The notes: generated from the letters alone by a model not told the origin. Positions 54,906 to 63,960 are shown, counted from the stretch's first letter. The stretch is DNA of 64,000 nt from Hymenobacter busanensis (GCF_008727865.1 NZ_VTWU01000004.1:186001-250000); one strand, 5' to 3'. Made by a program: numbers and translations.

Positions 54906-55519
54906 ACAACCCGGACCTCCAGAAGCAGTTCTCGGCCAAGGCCAAGCACGACTTCAAGCTCATCCGCTCGGCCGTAGACCACGGCGATGAGAAGGCGTAT
55001 GCCGAACTGATGCAGATTTACAAGAAGCCCGTCTACCACGTGGTGCTGAAGATGGTGCGCAACCCCGACGACGCCGAGGACCTCACCATCGAGGCCTTCG
55101 CCAAGGCTTTTCGCAACCTGCACAAGTTCAACCCCGAGTATGCGTTCAGCACCTGGCTGTTCCGCATTGCCACCAACAACTGCATCGACTTTATTCGCAA
55201 GAATAAAATCAAGACGATGTCCATCGACTCGGCCATCAAGATTGACAACGGCGACGAAATCACCATTGATTTTCGCGACAACAACCTGAACCCGGCCGAG
55301 TCGGCCATCAAAAACCAGAAGATCGAAATCATGCAGCACGTGGTGTCGCGGCTGCCCGATAAGTACCAGCGCCTGGTTACTCTGCGCTACTTCGATGAGC
55401 TGAGCTACGAAGAAATTGCCCAGGAGCTGAAAGCCCCGCTCGGCACCGTGAAAGCCCAACTGCACCGCGCCCGGGAGCTGCTCTACGACATGGTGAAAAA
55501 CAAAAAGGAAATCATCTAG
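54896..55519 (+). CDS. ECF-type RNA polymerase sigma factor
   Basis: 207 aa. Region 2 (LIRSAVDHGDEKAYAELMQI, then NPDDAEDLTIEAFAKAFRNL and FSTWLFRIATNNCIDFIRKN) and region 4 (LPDKYQRLVTLRYFDELSYE, then PLGTVKAQLHRARELL) are separated by a polar linker with SIDSAIKIDNGDEITIDFRD. It is a sigma-70 family member of ECF type. There is no anti-sigma factor gene adjacent, so it may act constitutively or under partner control elsewhere. The ATG lies 10 nt inside the end of the glycosyltransferase gene, indicating coupled translation. Confidence 0.93.
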   Translation: MEVNNPDLQKQFSAKAKHDFKLIRSAVDHGDEKAYAELMQIYKKPVYHVVLKMVRNPDDAEDLTIEAFAKAFRNLHKFNPEYAFSTWLFRIATNNCIDFIRKNKIKTMSIDSAIKIDNGDEITIDFRDNNLNPAESAIKNQKIEIMQHVVSRLPDKYQRLVTLRYFDELSYEEIAQELKAPLGTVKAQLHRARELLYDMVKNKKEII

Positions 55520-55588
55520 CTTCGGCTGGATTTGCCTCCCGAAGCCCTGCCCACCCGGCGGGGCTTCGTCGTTTATAGTTGGTGGCCC

Positions 55589-55596
55589 TACCTTTG
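55589..55596 (+). promoter_or_regulatory. Candidate -7 box placed next to the rsmG start
   Basis: TACCTTTG, full match to TAnnTTTG, ends only 7 nt before the rsmG ATG (55604). A degenerate TTCG lies 20 nt upstream. Transcription would start at or near the start codon, so the mRNA would be almost leaderless. Confidence 0.6.
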
Positions 55597-55603
55597 CCCG
55601 ACG

Positions 55604-56263
55604 ATGGAAATCCTCTTCCGCTACTTCCCCAGCCTCACGCCGCGCCAGCAGGAGCAGTTTCGCCAGCTCGCCACCGAGTTCCGCGGCTGGAACGAACGCG
55701 TCAACCTCATAGCCCGCTCCGACGTCGACAACTTCGAGGAGCGCCACCTGCTGCACTCCCTGGGCATTGCCAAGGTGGTGCAGTTTGAGCCCGGCTCCTC
55801 GGTGCTCGACGTGGGCACCGGCGGCGGCTTGCCCGGCCTGCCGCTCGCCATTCTGTTTCCCGAGGTCGAGTTTCACCTCATCGACAGCATCGGCAAGAAA
55901 ATCAAGGCCGTACAGGACATGGCCCACGCCCTGAAACTGCACAACGTTACGGCCGAGCAAATTCGGGCCGAGCAGGTACGCACCAAATACGACTACGTGG
56001 TAAGTCGCGCCGTGACGCGCTTGGCCAACTTTCACCCCTGGATTGCGCAGCGCTACACCAACACGGCCGGCGCCAGCGACACCCACGGCCTCTACTACCT
56101 GAAAGGCGGCGACTTAACCGAAGAACTCGACGAATCCGGCTTGGTCGCCACGGTCACCAACCTCAGCGACTTTTTCAGCGAGGAATTTTTCGAGACGAAG
56201 AAGGTGGTATTCGTGCCGGCCAACAAAGCCCTGGCCCGCGGCAAACGCACCAACAACGTGTAA
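55604..56263 (+). CDS. rsmG: 16S rRNA m7G527 methyltransferase
   Basis: 219 aa, methylates G527 of 16S rRNA. SAM-binding motif VLDVGTGGGLPGLPLAI is complete, with FHLIDSIGKKIKAVQDMA and the family Arg/Ala region VVSRAVTRLANF. The start at 55604 (MEILFRYFPSLTPRQQEQF) is given by the family N-terminus. The -7 box is directly upstream. The gene follows the sigma factor at a distance of 84 nt. Confidence 0.95.
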   Translation: MEILFRYFPSLTPRQQEQFRQLATEFRGWNERVNLIARSDVDNFEERHLLHSLGIAKVVQFEPGSSVLDVGTGGGLPGLPLAILFPEVEFHLIDSIGKKIKAVQDMAHALKLHNVTAEQIRAEQVRTKYDYVVSRAVTRLANFHPWIAQRYTNTAGASDTHGLYYLKGGDLTEELDESGLVATVTNLSDFFSEEFFETKKVVFVPANKALARGKRTNNV

Positions 56264-56266
56264 CGC

Positions 56267-56300
56267 AAACGGCCGGTCCTGTTGAGAACCAGCCGTTTTA
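56267..56300. terminator. Hairpin between rsmG and the YheT-like gene
   Basis: AAACGGC (56267-56273) pairs with GCCGTTT (56292-56298), extended by GGT/ACC; T-rich sequence follows on the plus strand. Confidence 0.7.
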
Positions 56301-56330
56301 TATAATTCTGAAAACGTGTTCGGCGCCAAC

Positions 56331-57311
56331 TCAGGCAGGCACCGGCGCGGTAAGAAACGCCACGGCCCGCCGCTCGGAGTAGTATTCGCCGTCGGGCGTG
56401 CCTTCCGAGAAGCCCACGTGGCCGCCTTCTTCGGGCGTTTCCAGGAACACGTAGGGGCTGCGCTCGGCAGCGGCCCGCGGAAAGCAGGTAGGGGCCAGAA
56501 AGGGGTCGTTTTGGGCATTCACCAGCAGCGTAGGCACCCGAATGCCGTCGAGGTAGCGGCCGGAGCTGCTGCGCTCGTAATATTCGTCGGCCGAGGCGAA
56601 ACCGTGCATGGGCGCGGTGAAACGGTTGTCGAACTGCGGAAAGTCGCTCAATTCCTCCAAGCCTTCCAGGTCCAGCTGGCCCGGCAGCAACTCGGCTTTC
56701 TGCCGGATTTTCAGCCGCAACGATTTCAGAAAGCGGTTGAGGTAAATGCGGTTCGTCATCCGCGAAATCTGCTCCGAGCCGGCTTTCAAATCGGTAGGCA
56801 CCGAAAAGACAGCGGCCCGCTCTACTTCCCGCGGAATGCGGGTGGCGTCTTCGCCGAGGTATTTGAGCGTCATATTGCCGCCAGCTGAGAAACCCGTGAG
56901 AAACACGCGGCGGTAGCGGCCGGTGGCCACGGCCTGCTGCACCACAAAGTGCAGGTCGTCGGTGTCGCCGAGGTGGTAGGCGCGCAGCAGGCGGTTCGGC
57001 TCACCGCTGCAGCTGCGGTAGTTCCAGGCCAGCGCATCGATGCCGGCCTTGTTGAGCGCCCGCGCCATGCCGCGCACGTAGGGCCGGCCGGCGTCGCCTT
57101 CGAGGCCGTGGGAGATGATGCCAAGGGTGTCGGTCACGTGCTCGGTGCGGGACCAGTCGAGGTCCAAAAAGTCGCCGTCGGGTGTTTCCACGCGCTGGCG
57201 CTGATATTGCACCTCGGGCACCTCGCGCAACAGGCTCGGCACGATGGTTTGCAGGTGGCCGTTGAATAAATAGAACGGCGGGCGGTACGGGGAGCTGGAT
57301 ACGAGGGGCAT
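56331..57311 (-). CDS. YheT-family alpha/beta hydrolase
   Basis: 326 aa. N-terminal FYLFNGHLQTIVPSLL is the family signature; catalytic Ser142 sits in GFSAGGNMTLKYLG, Asp in NAQNDPFL and His in EEGGHVGF. Family members are esterases of unknown substrate (also YheT/Eht1). The start at 57311 (MPLVSSSPYRPP) is an ATG; a TTG at 57323 is an alternative. Separate from neighbours, with a hairpin at its 3' end. Confidence 0.9.
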   Translation of the reverse strand: MPLVSSSPYRPPFYLFNGHLQTIVPSLLREVPEVQYQRQRVETPDGDFLDLDWSRTEHVTDTLGIISHGLEGDAGRPYVRGMARALNKAGIDALAWNYRSCSGEPNRLLRAYHLGDTDDLHFVVQQAVATGRYRRVFLTGFSAGGNMTLKYLGEDATRIPREVERAAVFSVPTDLKAGSEQISRMTNRIYLNRFLKSLRLKIRQKAELLPGQLDLEGLEELSDFPQFDNRFTAPMHGFASADEYYERSSSGRYLDGIRVPTLLVNAQNDPFLAPTCFPRAAAERSPYVFLETPEEGGHVGFSEGTPDGEYYSERRAVAFLTAPVPA

Positions 57312-57428
57312 GGCGACAAGCAAGCTGGCAGGAAGGAGCGGCAGCCGTTACAAGTAAGATACACTATTTATCGGCATGCATACCAAATACACCGCGCCGC
57401 TTTTTGTCCTTTTTGCTTGCTACAACCA

Positions 57429-58589
57429 TCAGGCAGGCCGGCGAGTTGCAACGAACCCGGCTACCGCGGCGGCTACCGCCGCCGAAAGCCCAAACGCCGC
57501 TTGCGGGCCAAGCGTTTGCCACACCACCCCCGTGAGGGCACTAGCCATCAAAGCTGCCAAACTGCTCAGGCCCGCAAACGTGCCCAAGGCGGCACCTTTG
57601 TCAGTCGGGGCACAAAGGCGGCTGATCCACGCCTTGCCAATGCCCTCGGTAGCGGCGGCATACAGCCCGTACAAGCCAAACAGCGCACCGAACAGCCACC
57701 ACGTGTGTACCTGCGCCGCGCCGGCATACACCACCGCAAACAGCAGCAAGCCCACCGCCAGCACGCGGCGCGGCCCGAGCCGGTCGGCCAGCAAGCCCGC
57801 CGGGAAAGCGGCTGCGGCATACACGAGGTTGTAGAAAATATACACGCCGATAACCGCGGTATCCGACAAGCCTTGCTGCCGGGCCAGCAACAGCAGCAGC
57901 GTATCGGAGCTGTTGAACAAGGCAAATACCACCAAGGCCCCCGCTACTTGCCGGTAGGCTGCCGGGGCCCGTTGCCAATACCCAAACGATGCCCAAAACG
58001 GTTTTACCGGCCGGTCCGAAGGCTGCTGCGGCTTTTCGCGCACCAGAAACGTGGCCAGCACTGCCAGCAGCCCCGGCACAAAGGCCAGCAAGAACAGCGT
58101 GCGATACTGGCCGGGGTGCACCGTCAGCCAGAGCAGCGCGGCGGCAGGGCCGAGCACGGCCCCGAGCGTATCCATGGCCCGGTGAAACCCGAACACGGCG
58201 CCGGTGCGTTCCGCGGTGGCTTCGTCGGCCAGCATGGCGTCGCGGGCACCGGTGCGCAGACCCTTGCCGAGCCTGTCCACGGTGCGGGCCAGAAACACCC
58301 ACCACGGCGCGGCCAGCACGGCCATCATGGGTTTGGAGAGGGCGCTCAGGCTGTAGCCCCATTGCACAAACGGCCGGCGGCGTCCCAGCCGGTCCGACCA
58401 CTGCCCAAAATACCCCTTGCTCAGGCCGGCCGTGGCTTCGGCTACGCCTTCAAGCACGCCGATGAGCACCAGCGAAAAGCCGATGTCGCGCAGGTAAAGC
58501 GGCATGATGGGGTAAAGCATTTCGCTGGCCAGGTCGGTAAACAGGCTCACGAGCGAGAGCAGCCAGACAGTGCGGGTGAGGTAGCGCAT
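57429..58589 (-). CDS. MFS-family transporter
   Basis: 386 aa, twelve hydrophobic helices. N-terminal SLVSLFTDLASEMLYPIMPL, the loop 2-3 motif GQWSDRLGRRRPFVQWG and the second-half equivalent LLADRLGPRRVLA define the major facilitator superfamily; the N-terminal form resembles the group that includes putative multidrug or metabolite exporters. Substrate unknown. Start at 58589 (MRYLTRTVWLLSL) is chosen over 58634. It is divergent from rpsT. Confidence 0.9.
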   Translation of the reverse strand: MRYLTRTVWLLSLVSLFTDLASEMLYPIMPLYLRDIGFSLVLIGVLEGVAEATAGLSKGYFGQWSDRLGRRRPFVQWGYSLSALSKPMMAVLAAPWWVFLARTVDRLGKGLRTGARDAMLADEATAERTGAVFGFHRAMDTLGAVLGPAAALLWLTVHPGQYRTLFLLAFVPGLLAVLATFLVREKPQQPSDRPVKPFWASFGYWQRAPAAYRQVAGALVVFALFNSSDTLLLLLARQQGLSDTAVIGVYIFYNLVYAAAAFPAGLLADRLGPRRVLAVGLLLFAVVYAGAAQVHTWWLFGALFGLYGLYAAATEGIGKAWISRLCAPTDKGAALGTFAGLSSLAALMASALTGVVWQTLGPQAAFGLSAAVAAAVAGFVATRRPA

Positions 58590-58654
58590 GCGGGCAAGAA
58601 CGGGAAATGCAGCTACGATGGTTGACCGGGGCAAGGCAATTCTTCGTCAGCTAG

Positions 58655-58686
58655 TTTGCTAATCCCGCCGGAAGCTCCTACCTTTG
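58655..58686 (+). promoter_or_regulatory. Promoter of rpsT (TTTG-N20-TAccTTTG)
   Basis: TTTG at 58655-58658, 20 nt, then TACCTTTG at 58679-58686, 56 nt before the rpsT ATG. A full match to the Bacteroidota promoter. Confidence 0.82.
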
Positions 58687-58742
58687 CCAGCCCAACTGAT
58701 AAACCCTCGACAGATTTTCTGTCTTTTTCCGCTTTCCGCATC

Positions 58743-59000
58743 ATGGCAAATCATAAGTCGGCTCTGAAGCGCATCCGCTCGAACGAAGCCAAGCGCGTGT
58801 TGAACCGTTACCAAGCTAAATCGACCCGCACGGCCGTTAAGAAACTACGTGGCACGACCGACAAAACCGAAGCACAGGAGTTGCTGAAGAAAGTGTCGTC
58901 GATGCTGGACCGTTTGGCCAAGAAGAACATCATCCACAAGAACAAGGCGGCTAACAACAAGTCGAGCCTGGCCAAGCACGTAAACTCGCTGGCTGCCTAA
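58743..59000 (+). CDS. rpsT: 30S ribosomal protein S20
   Basis: 85 aa, very basic. MANHKSALKRIRSNEAKRVL is the standard S20 start; ending KNKAANNKSSLAKHVNSLAA. The frame opens earlier (58656) but the promoter lies in between, so the start at 58743 is fixed. Confidence 0.97.
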   Translation: MANHKSALKRIRSNEAKRVLNRYQAKSTRTAVKKLRGTTDKTEAQELLKKVSSMLDRLAKKNIIHKNKAANNKSSLAKHVNSLAA

Positions 59001-59033
59001 GCCCGGCTGAGCATTCGTCTCGTCATCTTGTAG

Positions 59034-59067
59034 AAAAGCCCCGCGCACCAGCTGCGCGGGGCTTTTT
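59034..59067 (+). terminator. Terminator after rpsT
   Basis: AAAAGCCCCGCGCA (59034-59047) pairs with TGCGCGGGGCTTTT (59053-59066), T-run after it. Confidence 0.9.
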
Positions 59068-59162
59068 GTGCGTGATAGAACGAACCGTAGACTACTGAAG
59101 CAGCTTTGATGTTGTTACAGAAGCCCAGTTACATTACGCTGGGCTACACGACTTAGAATGTT

Positions 59163-59228
59163 CGCGTTTCGCTCATAAAAAAGCCCCGCCAGATGCTTCC
59201 GGCGGGGCTTTTTTATGAGCGAAACGCG
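59163..59228 (-). terminator. 28-bp perfect hairpin after pyk
   Basis: Positions 59163-59190 are the exact reverse complement of 59201-59228, with a 10-nt loop (AGATGCTTCC). The core AAAAAAGCCCCGCC/GGCGGGGCTTTTTT is a normal terminator; the outer 14 bp (CGCGTTTCGCTCAT) are extra. It begins 4 nt after the pyk stop. Confidence 0.88.
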
Positions 59229-59232
59229 GCGA

Positions 59233-60678
59233 CTATACCGTGCTCAGCTTGATCATGTTGGCCTTGCCTTTCTCGTTGATGGGCATGGACGCCGTGCTGA
59301 TGAACACGTCGCCGGGGTGCAGGTGGCCCGTGGTCTGCAGAATGTACTTGATGTCCTGAATCGTGTTGTCGGTGCTCACGAACCGGTCGTAGTAGAAACA
59401 GCGCACGCCCCAGGCCAAGCTCAGCTGCGTGAGAATAGCGCGGTTGTCGGTGAAGGCGAAAATGTGCGCGTGCGGGCGGTATTTGCTCAGCTGGTAGGCG
59501 GTGTAGCCCTTGTGCGTCATGCCCACCACGGCCTGGGCACCGGTAGCGCGGGCCAATGAGCAAGCCGCAGCCAGTACGCTGTTGGTGTAGAACGTTTGGG
59601 GCTGGGCCAGCGGGTCGCCGGGCGCAAACTCGCGGTAATAGAGGTTTTCGTGCTCTTCGGCACTACAAATCGTGGCCACCATCGAGCGGATAACCTCGGT
59701 GGGGTAGGCACCCACGGCGGTTTCGGCCGACAGCATCACGGCATCGGCGCCGTCGAGCACGGCGTTGGCCACGTCGTTGGTTTCGGCGCGCGTCGGGCGC
59801 GGGTTCACAATCATGCTTTCCATCATCTGCGTGGCCACAATCACGGGCTTGCCGGCGCGGTTGCACTTCTGGATGATCATCTTCTGGGCCATGGGCACTT
59901 CCTCGGCCTTGATTTCCACGCCCAAGTCACCACGCGCCACCATCACGGCGTCGGTCAGGGCAATGATTTCGTCGAGGTTGCGTAGGCCTTCGGGCGTTTC
60001 AATTTTGGCAATAACGCGCGTCTGCTTGCCGCTTTCGGCAATGATCTGCTTGATGGCGCGAATGTCCTCGGCGCGGCGGGCAAACGACAGCGCCACCCAG
60101 TCCACGTCGTTTTCAAGACCAAACTTGAGGTCGGCCAAGTCCTTTTCCGTCATCGACGGGGCCGACACGTCCGAGTCGGGCAGGTTGATGCCCTTGCGCG
60201 GCTTCACCGTGCCGCCGTAAATCACCTCGGTTTCCACTTCGGTTTCGCGGTCGGTGCTCAGCACCTTCAGCTCAATCTTGCCGTCGTCGATGAGAATCAT
60301 GTCGCCGGGCTTCACGTCGCGTGCCAGGCCCATGTAAATGGTGCTCAGGCGGCCCGGCACGCTCGTTTCTTTCTCGCCGCACACCAGCTTGATCTGCTCG
60401 CCGGCCTTGATTTCGAACGAGCCGCCTTCTACTTCGCCGAGGCGGATTTTGGGACCCTGCAAGTCCTGCAGCAAGCCCACGTGCGTGCGCATATCCTTGT
60501 TGAGGCGGCGCACGAGGTTAATCACGGCCAGGTGCTCTTCGTGGGCGCCGTGCGAGAAGTTCAGGCGAAACACGTCGACGCCTTCGCGGATGAGCGTGCC
60601 CAACCGCTCGTAGGTATTGGAGGCAGGCCCGACGGTGGCCACAATTTTGGTTTTATTGAAAACGGGTCGGTTTTCCAT
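59233..60678 (-). CDS. pyk: Pyruvate kinase
   Basis: 481 aa, last step of glycolysis. N-terminal NKTKIVATVGPASN, the catalytic TIM-barrel motif VIAKIETPEGLRNLDEII with the Lys and ARGDLGVEIKAEEVP, then QMMESMIVNPRPTRAETNDV. The family C-terminal allosteric domain is intact. Start at 60678 (MENRPVFNKTKIVATVG) is preferred to 60813. Reads toward the strong hairpin at 59163-59228. Confidence 0.96.
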   Translation of the reverse strand: MENRPVFNKTKIVATVGPASNTYERLGTLIREGVDVFRLNFSHGAHEEHLAVINLVRRLNKDMRTHVGLLQDLQGPKIRLGEVEGGSFEIKAGEQIKLVCGEKETSVPGRLSTIYMGLARDVKPGDMILIDDGKIELKVLSTDRETEVETEVIYGGTVKPRKGINLPDSDVSAPSMTEKDLADLKFGLENDVDWVALSFARRAEDIRAIKQIIAESGKQTRVIAKIETPEGLRNLDEIIALTDAVMVARGDLGVEIKAEEVPMAQKMIIQKCNRAGKPVIVATQMMESMIVNPRPTRAETNDVANAVLDGADAVMLSAETAVGAYPTEVIRSMVATICSAEEHENLYYREFAPGDPLAQPQTFYTNSVLAAACSLARATGAQAVVGMTHKGYTAYQLSKYRPHAHIFAFTDNRAILTQLSLAWGVRCFYYDRFVSTDNTIQDIKYILQTTGHLHPGDVFISTASMPINEKGKANMIKLSTV

Positions 60679-60905
60679 GCGATGAAAACAAGTGCGCGGT
60701 AAGGCGCCACGCAACGGCGCGGCGAAACGAACGAAATAACAATGCGACCCTAAAGAAACGCAGCTACCGGGGAATTTGTCGCGCCAAAATGCGCGTAGCC
60801 GCGCGGGGCACAACCACTACTTGGCCACCGCCGAGCACACGCAAACGATTTAACGGAACGTACGGCCGCTTTCGCGGGCAGTTCACCGGCGGCGAAAAAC
60901 CGGAA

Positions 60906-61334
60906 TCAGAACTGAAAATTCTCCTTGAACTTGAGCGCGTTCGGATCGAAGCGGCACACGTACTGCACCAGCGGCAGGTTGCTGAGCTGGGCCATTAGCT
61001 CGTCGGCGTCGAGGGCGCCGGTGCCGTTGGTCACCTGAATCAGGTAGTCGTACTCCTTGATGTCGGGCGCCAGAAAGGGTTTTTTCAACGGCGACGGGTC
61101 GACCGAGCGGTTGCGCAGCAAGCGCAGCGTGGCCGTTTCGGTGGCGTGCAGGTAGTTGCTGATGACGAGCCGGCCACGGTTGAGCAGGTCGTAAATCAAA
61201 TCCTGCTGCTTCACCAGGCGCAGCCGCAGGGCTTGATTGAGGGCCCAGGCCAGCTTATGGTCCCGGCTCGACGACACGACGCCGAACAAGTCGAAGTCGC
61301 AGTCGAAGTCACAGTCGAGCGTAAAGGTTTTCAT
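60906..61334 (-). CDS. IPExxxVDY family protein
   Basis: 142 aa, a small Bacteroidota-specific family of unknown function (named for a motif in some members). MKTFTLDCDFDCDFDLFGVV is the recognisable beginning, followed by HKLAWALNQALRLRLVKQQD and YDYLIQVTNGTGALDADELM. The gene lies between pyk and acpP-fabF-rnc, the place where it is commonly found in this phylum. The start at 61334 is chosen. Between it and pyk (60679-60905) I see no gene. Confidence 0.85.
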   Translation of the reverse strand: MKTFTLDCDFDCDFDLFGVVSSSRDHKLAWALNQALRLRLVKQQDLIYDLLNRGRLVISNYLHATETATLRLLRNRSVDPSPLKKPFLAPDIKEYDYLIQVTNGTGALDADELMAQLSNLPLVQYVCRFDPNALKFKENFQF

Positions 61335-61506
61335 CGAGCAGGACTTGAGGACGAGCAAAAGGCGTTAGCGGCCCGGAACGGAACAAAAATACAGACTTTG
61401 CAGGCCGAAACCAGCGACCCGGCCCCTGCATTTAGCAGGTACTAGTTTGACAATGTTGGGGAAGATGGTGTTATTTGTGCCGAGTTTTCTTTAAACCCCC
61501 ACGGAA

Positions 61507-61743
61507 ATGTCTGAAATCGCAGAAAAAGTAAAGAGCATCATCGTTGATAAGTTGGGCGTAGAACCTTCGGAAGTAACTCCCGAGGCCTCCTTCACCAACG
61601 ACCTGGGCGCTGATTCGCTCGACACGGTTGAGCTCATCATGGAATTCGAGAAAGAATTCAACGTGAGCATCCCCGACGACCAAGCTGAAAACATTGGCAC
61701 CGTGGGTCAGGCCATTTCCTACCTCGAAGAGCACGCCAAATAA
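61507..61743 (+). CDS. acpP: Acyl carrier protein
   Basis: 78 aa, acidic four-helix carrier. The phosphopantetheine serine is Ser37 in [19 protein letters not shown]. It is the first gene of acpP-fabF-rnc. A TTTG (61446-61449) followed 22 nt later by TATTTGTG upstream is a possible promoter. Confidence 0.97.
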   Translation: MSEIAEKVKSIIVDKLGVEPSEVTPEASFTNDLGADSLDTVELIMEFEKEFNVSIPDDQAENIGTVGQAISYLEEHAK

Positions 61744-61829
61744 GGCACGCTACCCTTTCTAGCTAAAGCACCACCGCTTTGCCGGCCGGCCCGCCGCCGG
61801 CCGTTTTTCTTTCCCCTTCGCACCCTAGT

Positions 61830-63080
61830 ATGGCCCTACGAAGAGTTGTCGTTACCGGTCTTGGCGCAATTACTCCCCTTGGCAGCACTGTTGCCGACTA
61901 CTGGGAGGGGCTGCGCCAAGGCGTGAGCGGGGCTGACATCATCACCCGCTTCGACGCTAGCAAATTCAAAACCCGTTTCGCCTGCGAAGTGAAGGGCTAC
62001 AGCCCCGATACCTACTTCGACCGCAAGGAAGGCCGCAAGATGGACCTGTTCACGCAGTTCGCCGTCATTGCCAGCGACGAAGCCATTCGCGACGCGGGCC
62101 TGGAAGGCAACGTGGACAAAGACCGCGTGGGCGTGATTTGGGGCTCCGGCATCGGCGGCCTGCGCACCTTTCAGGAGGAGTGCATTGCCTTTGCCAAGGG
62201 CGACGGTACACCGCGCTTCAACCCGTTCTTCATTCCGAAGATGATTGCCGACTCCGCGTCGGGCAACATCTCGATTAAGAACGGTTTCCGCGGCCCGAAC
62301 TTCATCACGACCTCGGCCTGCGCTTCGTCGTCCGACTCCATCGTGGCGGCCCTCAACTACATCCGCGCCGGCATGGCCGACGTGGTGGTGACGGGCGGCT
62401 CCGAAGCGGCCATTACCGAAGCGGGCATTGGCGGCTTCAACGCCATCAAGGCCATGAGCGAGCGGAACGACGACCCGCAATCGGCCTCGCGGCCCTACGA
62501 CAAGGACCGCGACGGGTTTGTGCTGGGCGAAGGCGCCGGGGCGTTGATCCTCGAAGCCTACGAGCATGCTGTGGCCCGTGGCGCCAAAATCTACGCCGAA
62601 GTGCTCGGCGGCGGCTTGTCGTCGGATGCCTACCACATTACCGCACCCGACCCCACGGGCGAAGGGGTGGTGCTGGTGATGCAGAACGCGTTGCGCGACG
62701 CCGGCATCGGCCCCGAGGCGGTGGACTACATCAACACGCACGGCACCAGCACCCCGCTGGGCGACGGCGCCGAGGTGAAGGCCATCCAAAAGGTGTTTGG
62801 CGACTACGCTTACAAACTGAACATCAGCTCGACCAAGAGCATGACCGGCCACTTGCTGGGCGGCGCGGGCGGTATCGAGGCGGTGGCCAGCGTGCTGGCT
62901 ATTCAGCACGGCATTATTCCGCCCACCATCAACCACGTCACCGACGACCCCGAGCTGGACGCGGGCCTGAACTTTACGTTCAACAAGGCTCAGACGCGCG
63001 AGGTGAACGTGGCCGTGAGCAATACCTTCGGCTTCGGCGGGCACAACACTTCCGTGGTGTTCGGCAAGCTGCGCGACTAA
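61830..63080 (+). CDS. fabF: 3-oxoacyl-[acyl-carrier-protein] synthase II
   Basis: 416 aa, elongating condensing enzyme of fatty acid synthesis. Active-site Cys in ITTSACASSSDSI (about 164), His in NTHGTSTPLGD and in SMTGHLLGGAGGIE. The start at 61830 (MALRRVVVTGLGAITPLG) is typical. It follows acpP at 86 nt and precedes rnc with a 3-nt gap. Confidence 0.97.
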   Translation: MALRRVVVTGLGAITPLGSTVADYWEGLRQGVSGADIITRFDASKFKTRFACEVKGYSPDTYFDRKEGRKMDLFTQFAVIASDEAIRDAGLEGNVDKDRVGVIWGSGIGGLRTFQEECIAFAKGDGTPRFNPFFIPKMIADSASGNISIKNGFRGPNFITTSACASSSDSIVAALNYIRAGMADVVVTGGSEAAITEAGIGGFNAIKAMSERNDDPQSASRPYDKDRDGFVLGEGAGALILEAYEHAVARGAKIYAEVLGGGLSSDAYHITAPDPTGEGVVLVMQNALRDAGIGPEAVDYINTHGTSTPLGDGAEVKAIQKVFGDYAYKLNISSTKSMTGHLLGGAGGIEAVASVLAIQHGIIPPTINHVTDDPELDAGLNFTFNKAQTREVNVAVSNTFGFGGHNTSVVFGKLRD

Positions 63081-63083
63081 CCT

Positions 63084-63836
63084 ATGGCCATACTCCGCGG
63101 CGGCCAACCGCTTCCGCTTTTCGGATTTTTCCGTCGCTTGCTCGGCGGCGACCGTGCGTTTCGGCAGGCTATAGCCACCGTGACGGGTCGCACGCCGAGC
63201 AACGCGCGTTTGTACACCCTGGCCTTTACGCACGCCTCGGCGGTGCGCCAAACCGAGCAGGGCAAGCACCTCTCGAACGAGCGGCTGGAGTTCCTCGGCG
63301 ACGCCATTCTGGGTGCCGTGGTGGCCGAGTACCTGTTTCGCAAGTTTCCCTACGAGCCGGAGGGCTTCCTCACGGAAATTCGCTCGCGCATCGTGAACCG
63401 GGAAAGCATGAACCAGATGGCCCTAAAGCTGGGCCTCGATAAGCTGGTGCAACTCGACCCGGCGCAGAACCGGGCCGCCCGGTCGCGCTCGGTAAACGGC
63501 AACGCGCTGGAGGCTTTGGTGGGCGCGGTGTACCTCGACCACGGCTACACGGCGGCGCGGCGTTTCGTGCTGGCGCGGCTTATCCGCCCGTTTGTGGACG
63601 TGAAGGCGCTGACCTCGACCACCACCAACTTCAAGAGCAAGCTCATTGAGTGGGCGCAGCGCAAAGGCAAAGCCCTGCGCTACGAGCACAGCGGCGAGCA
63701 GCGCCCCGGCGGTGTGATGGAGTTTTCGGTAACTGTGTTCATCGAAGACGAAGCCGTGGCCTCAGGCATGGGCCTCTCGAAAAAACAGGCCGAGCAAACG
63801 GCTGCCGAGCGGGCCTTGGCAACGTTGGGGATGTAG
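63084..63836 (+). CDS. rnc: Ribonuclease III
   Basis: 250 aa, double-stranded RNA endonuclease. Catalytic motif ERLEFLGDAILGAVVAEYLF is complete, with NALEALVGAVYLDHGY and a C-terminal double-stranded RNA-binding domain (about 180-250, ending KKQAEQTAAERALATLGM). The start at 63084 is 4 nt after the fabF stop, standard operon order in Bacteroidota. Confidence 0.96.
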   Translation: MAILRGGQPLPLFGFFRRLLGGDRAFRQAIATVTGRTPSNARLYTLAFTHASAVRQTEQGKHLSNERLEFLGDAILGAVVAEYLFRKFPYEPEGFLTEIRSRIVNRESMNQMALKLGLDKLVQLDPAQNRAARSRSVNGNALEALVGAVYLDHGYTAARRFVLARLIRPFVDVKALTSTTTNFKSKLIEWAQRKGKALRYEHSGEQRPGGVMEFSVTVFIEDEAVASGMGLSKKQAEQTAAERALATLGM

Positions 63837-63889
63837 AAGCCAAAAGCTGGCTTTGCAAGCGACACAATCGGCCCTTTTTCTTAGATAGA

Positions 63890-63944
63890 AACCGAAATAG
63901 CCTGACCAACCGAATTTACTTCGGTTGGTCAGGCTATTTCGGTT
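63890..63944. repeat. 25-bp perfect hairpin downstream of rnc
   Basis: Positions 63890-63914 are the exact reverse complement of 63920-63944 with a 5-nt loop (TTTAC). Stem sequence begins AACCGAAATAGCCTGACC. There is no T-tract, so this need not be a terminator; the length and perfection suggest a mobile or dispersed hairpin element. Confidence 0.8.
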
Positions 63945-63960
63945 GTGCCGCAAGCAGAAG

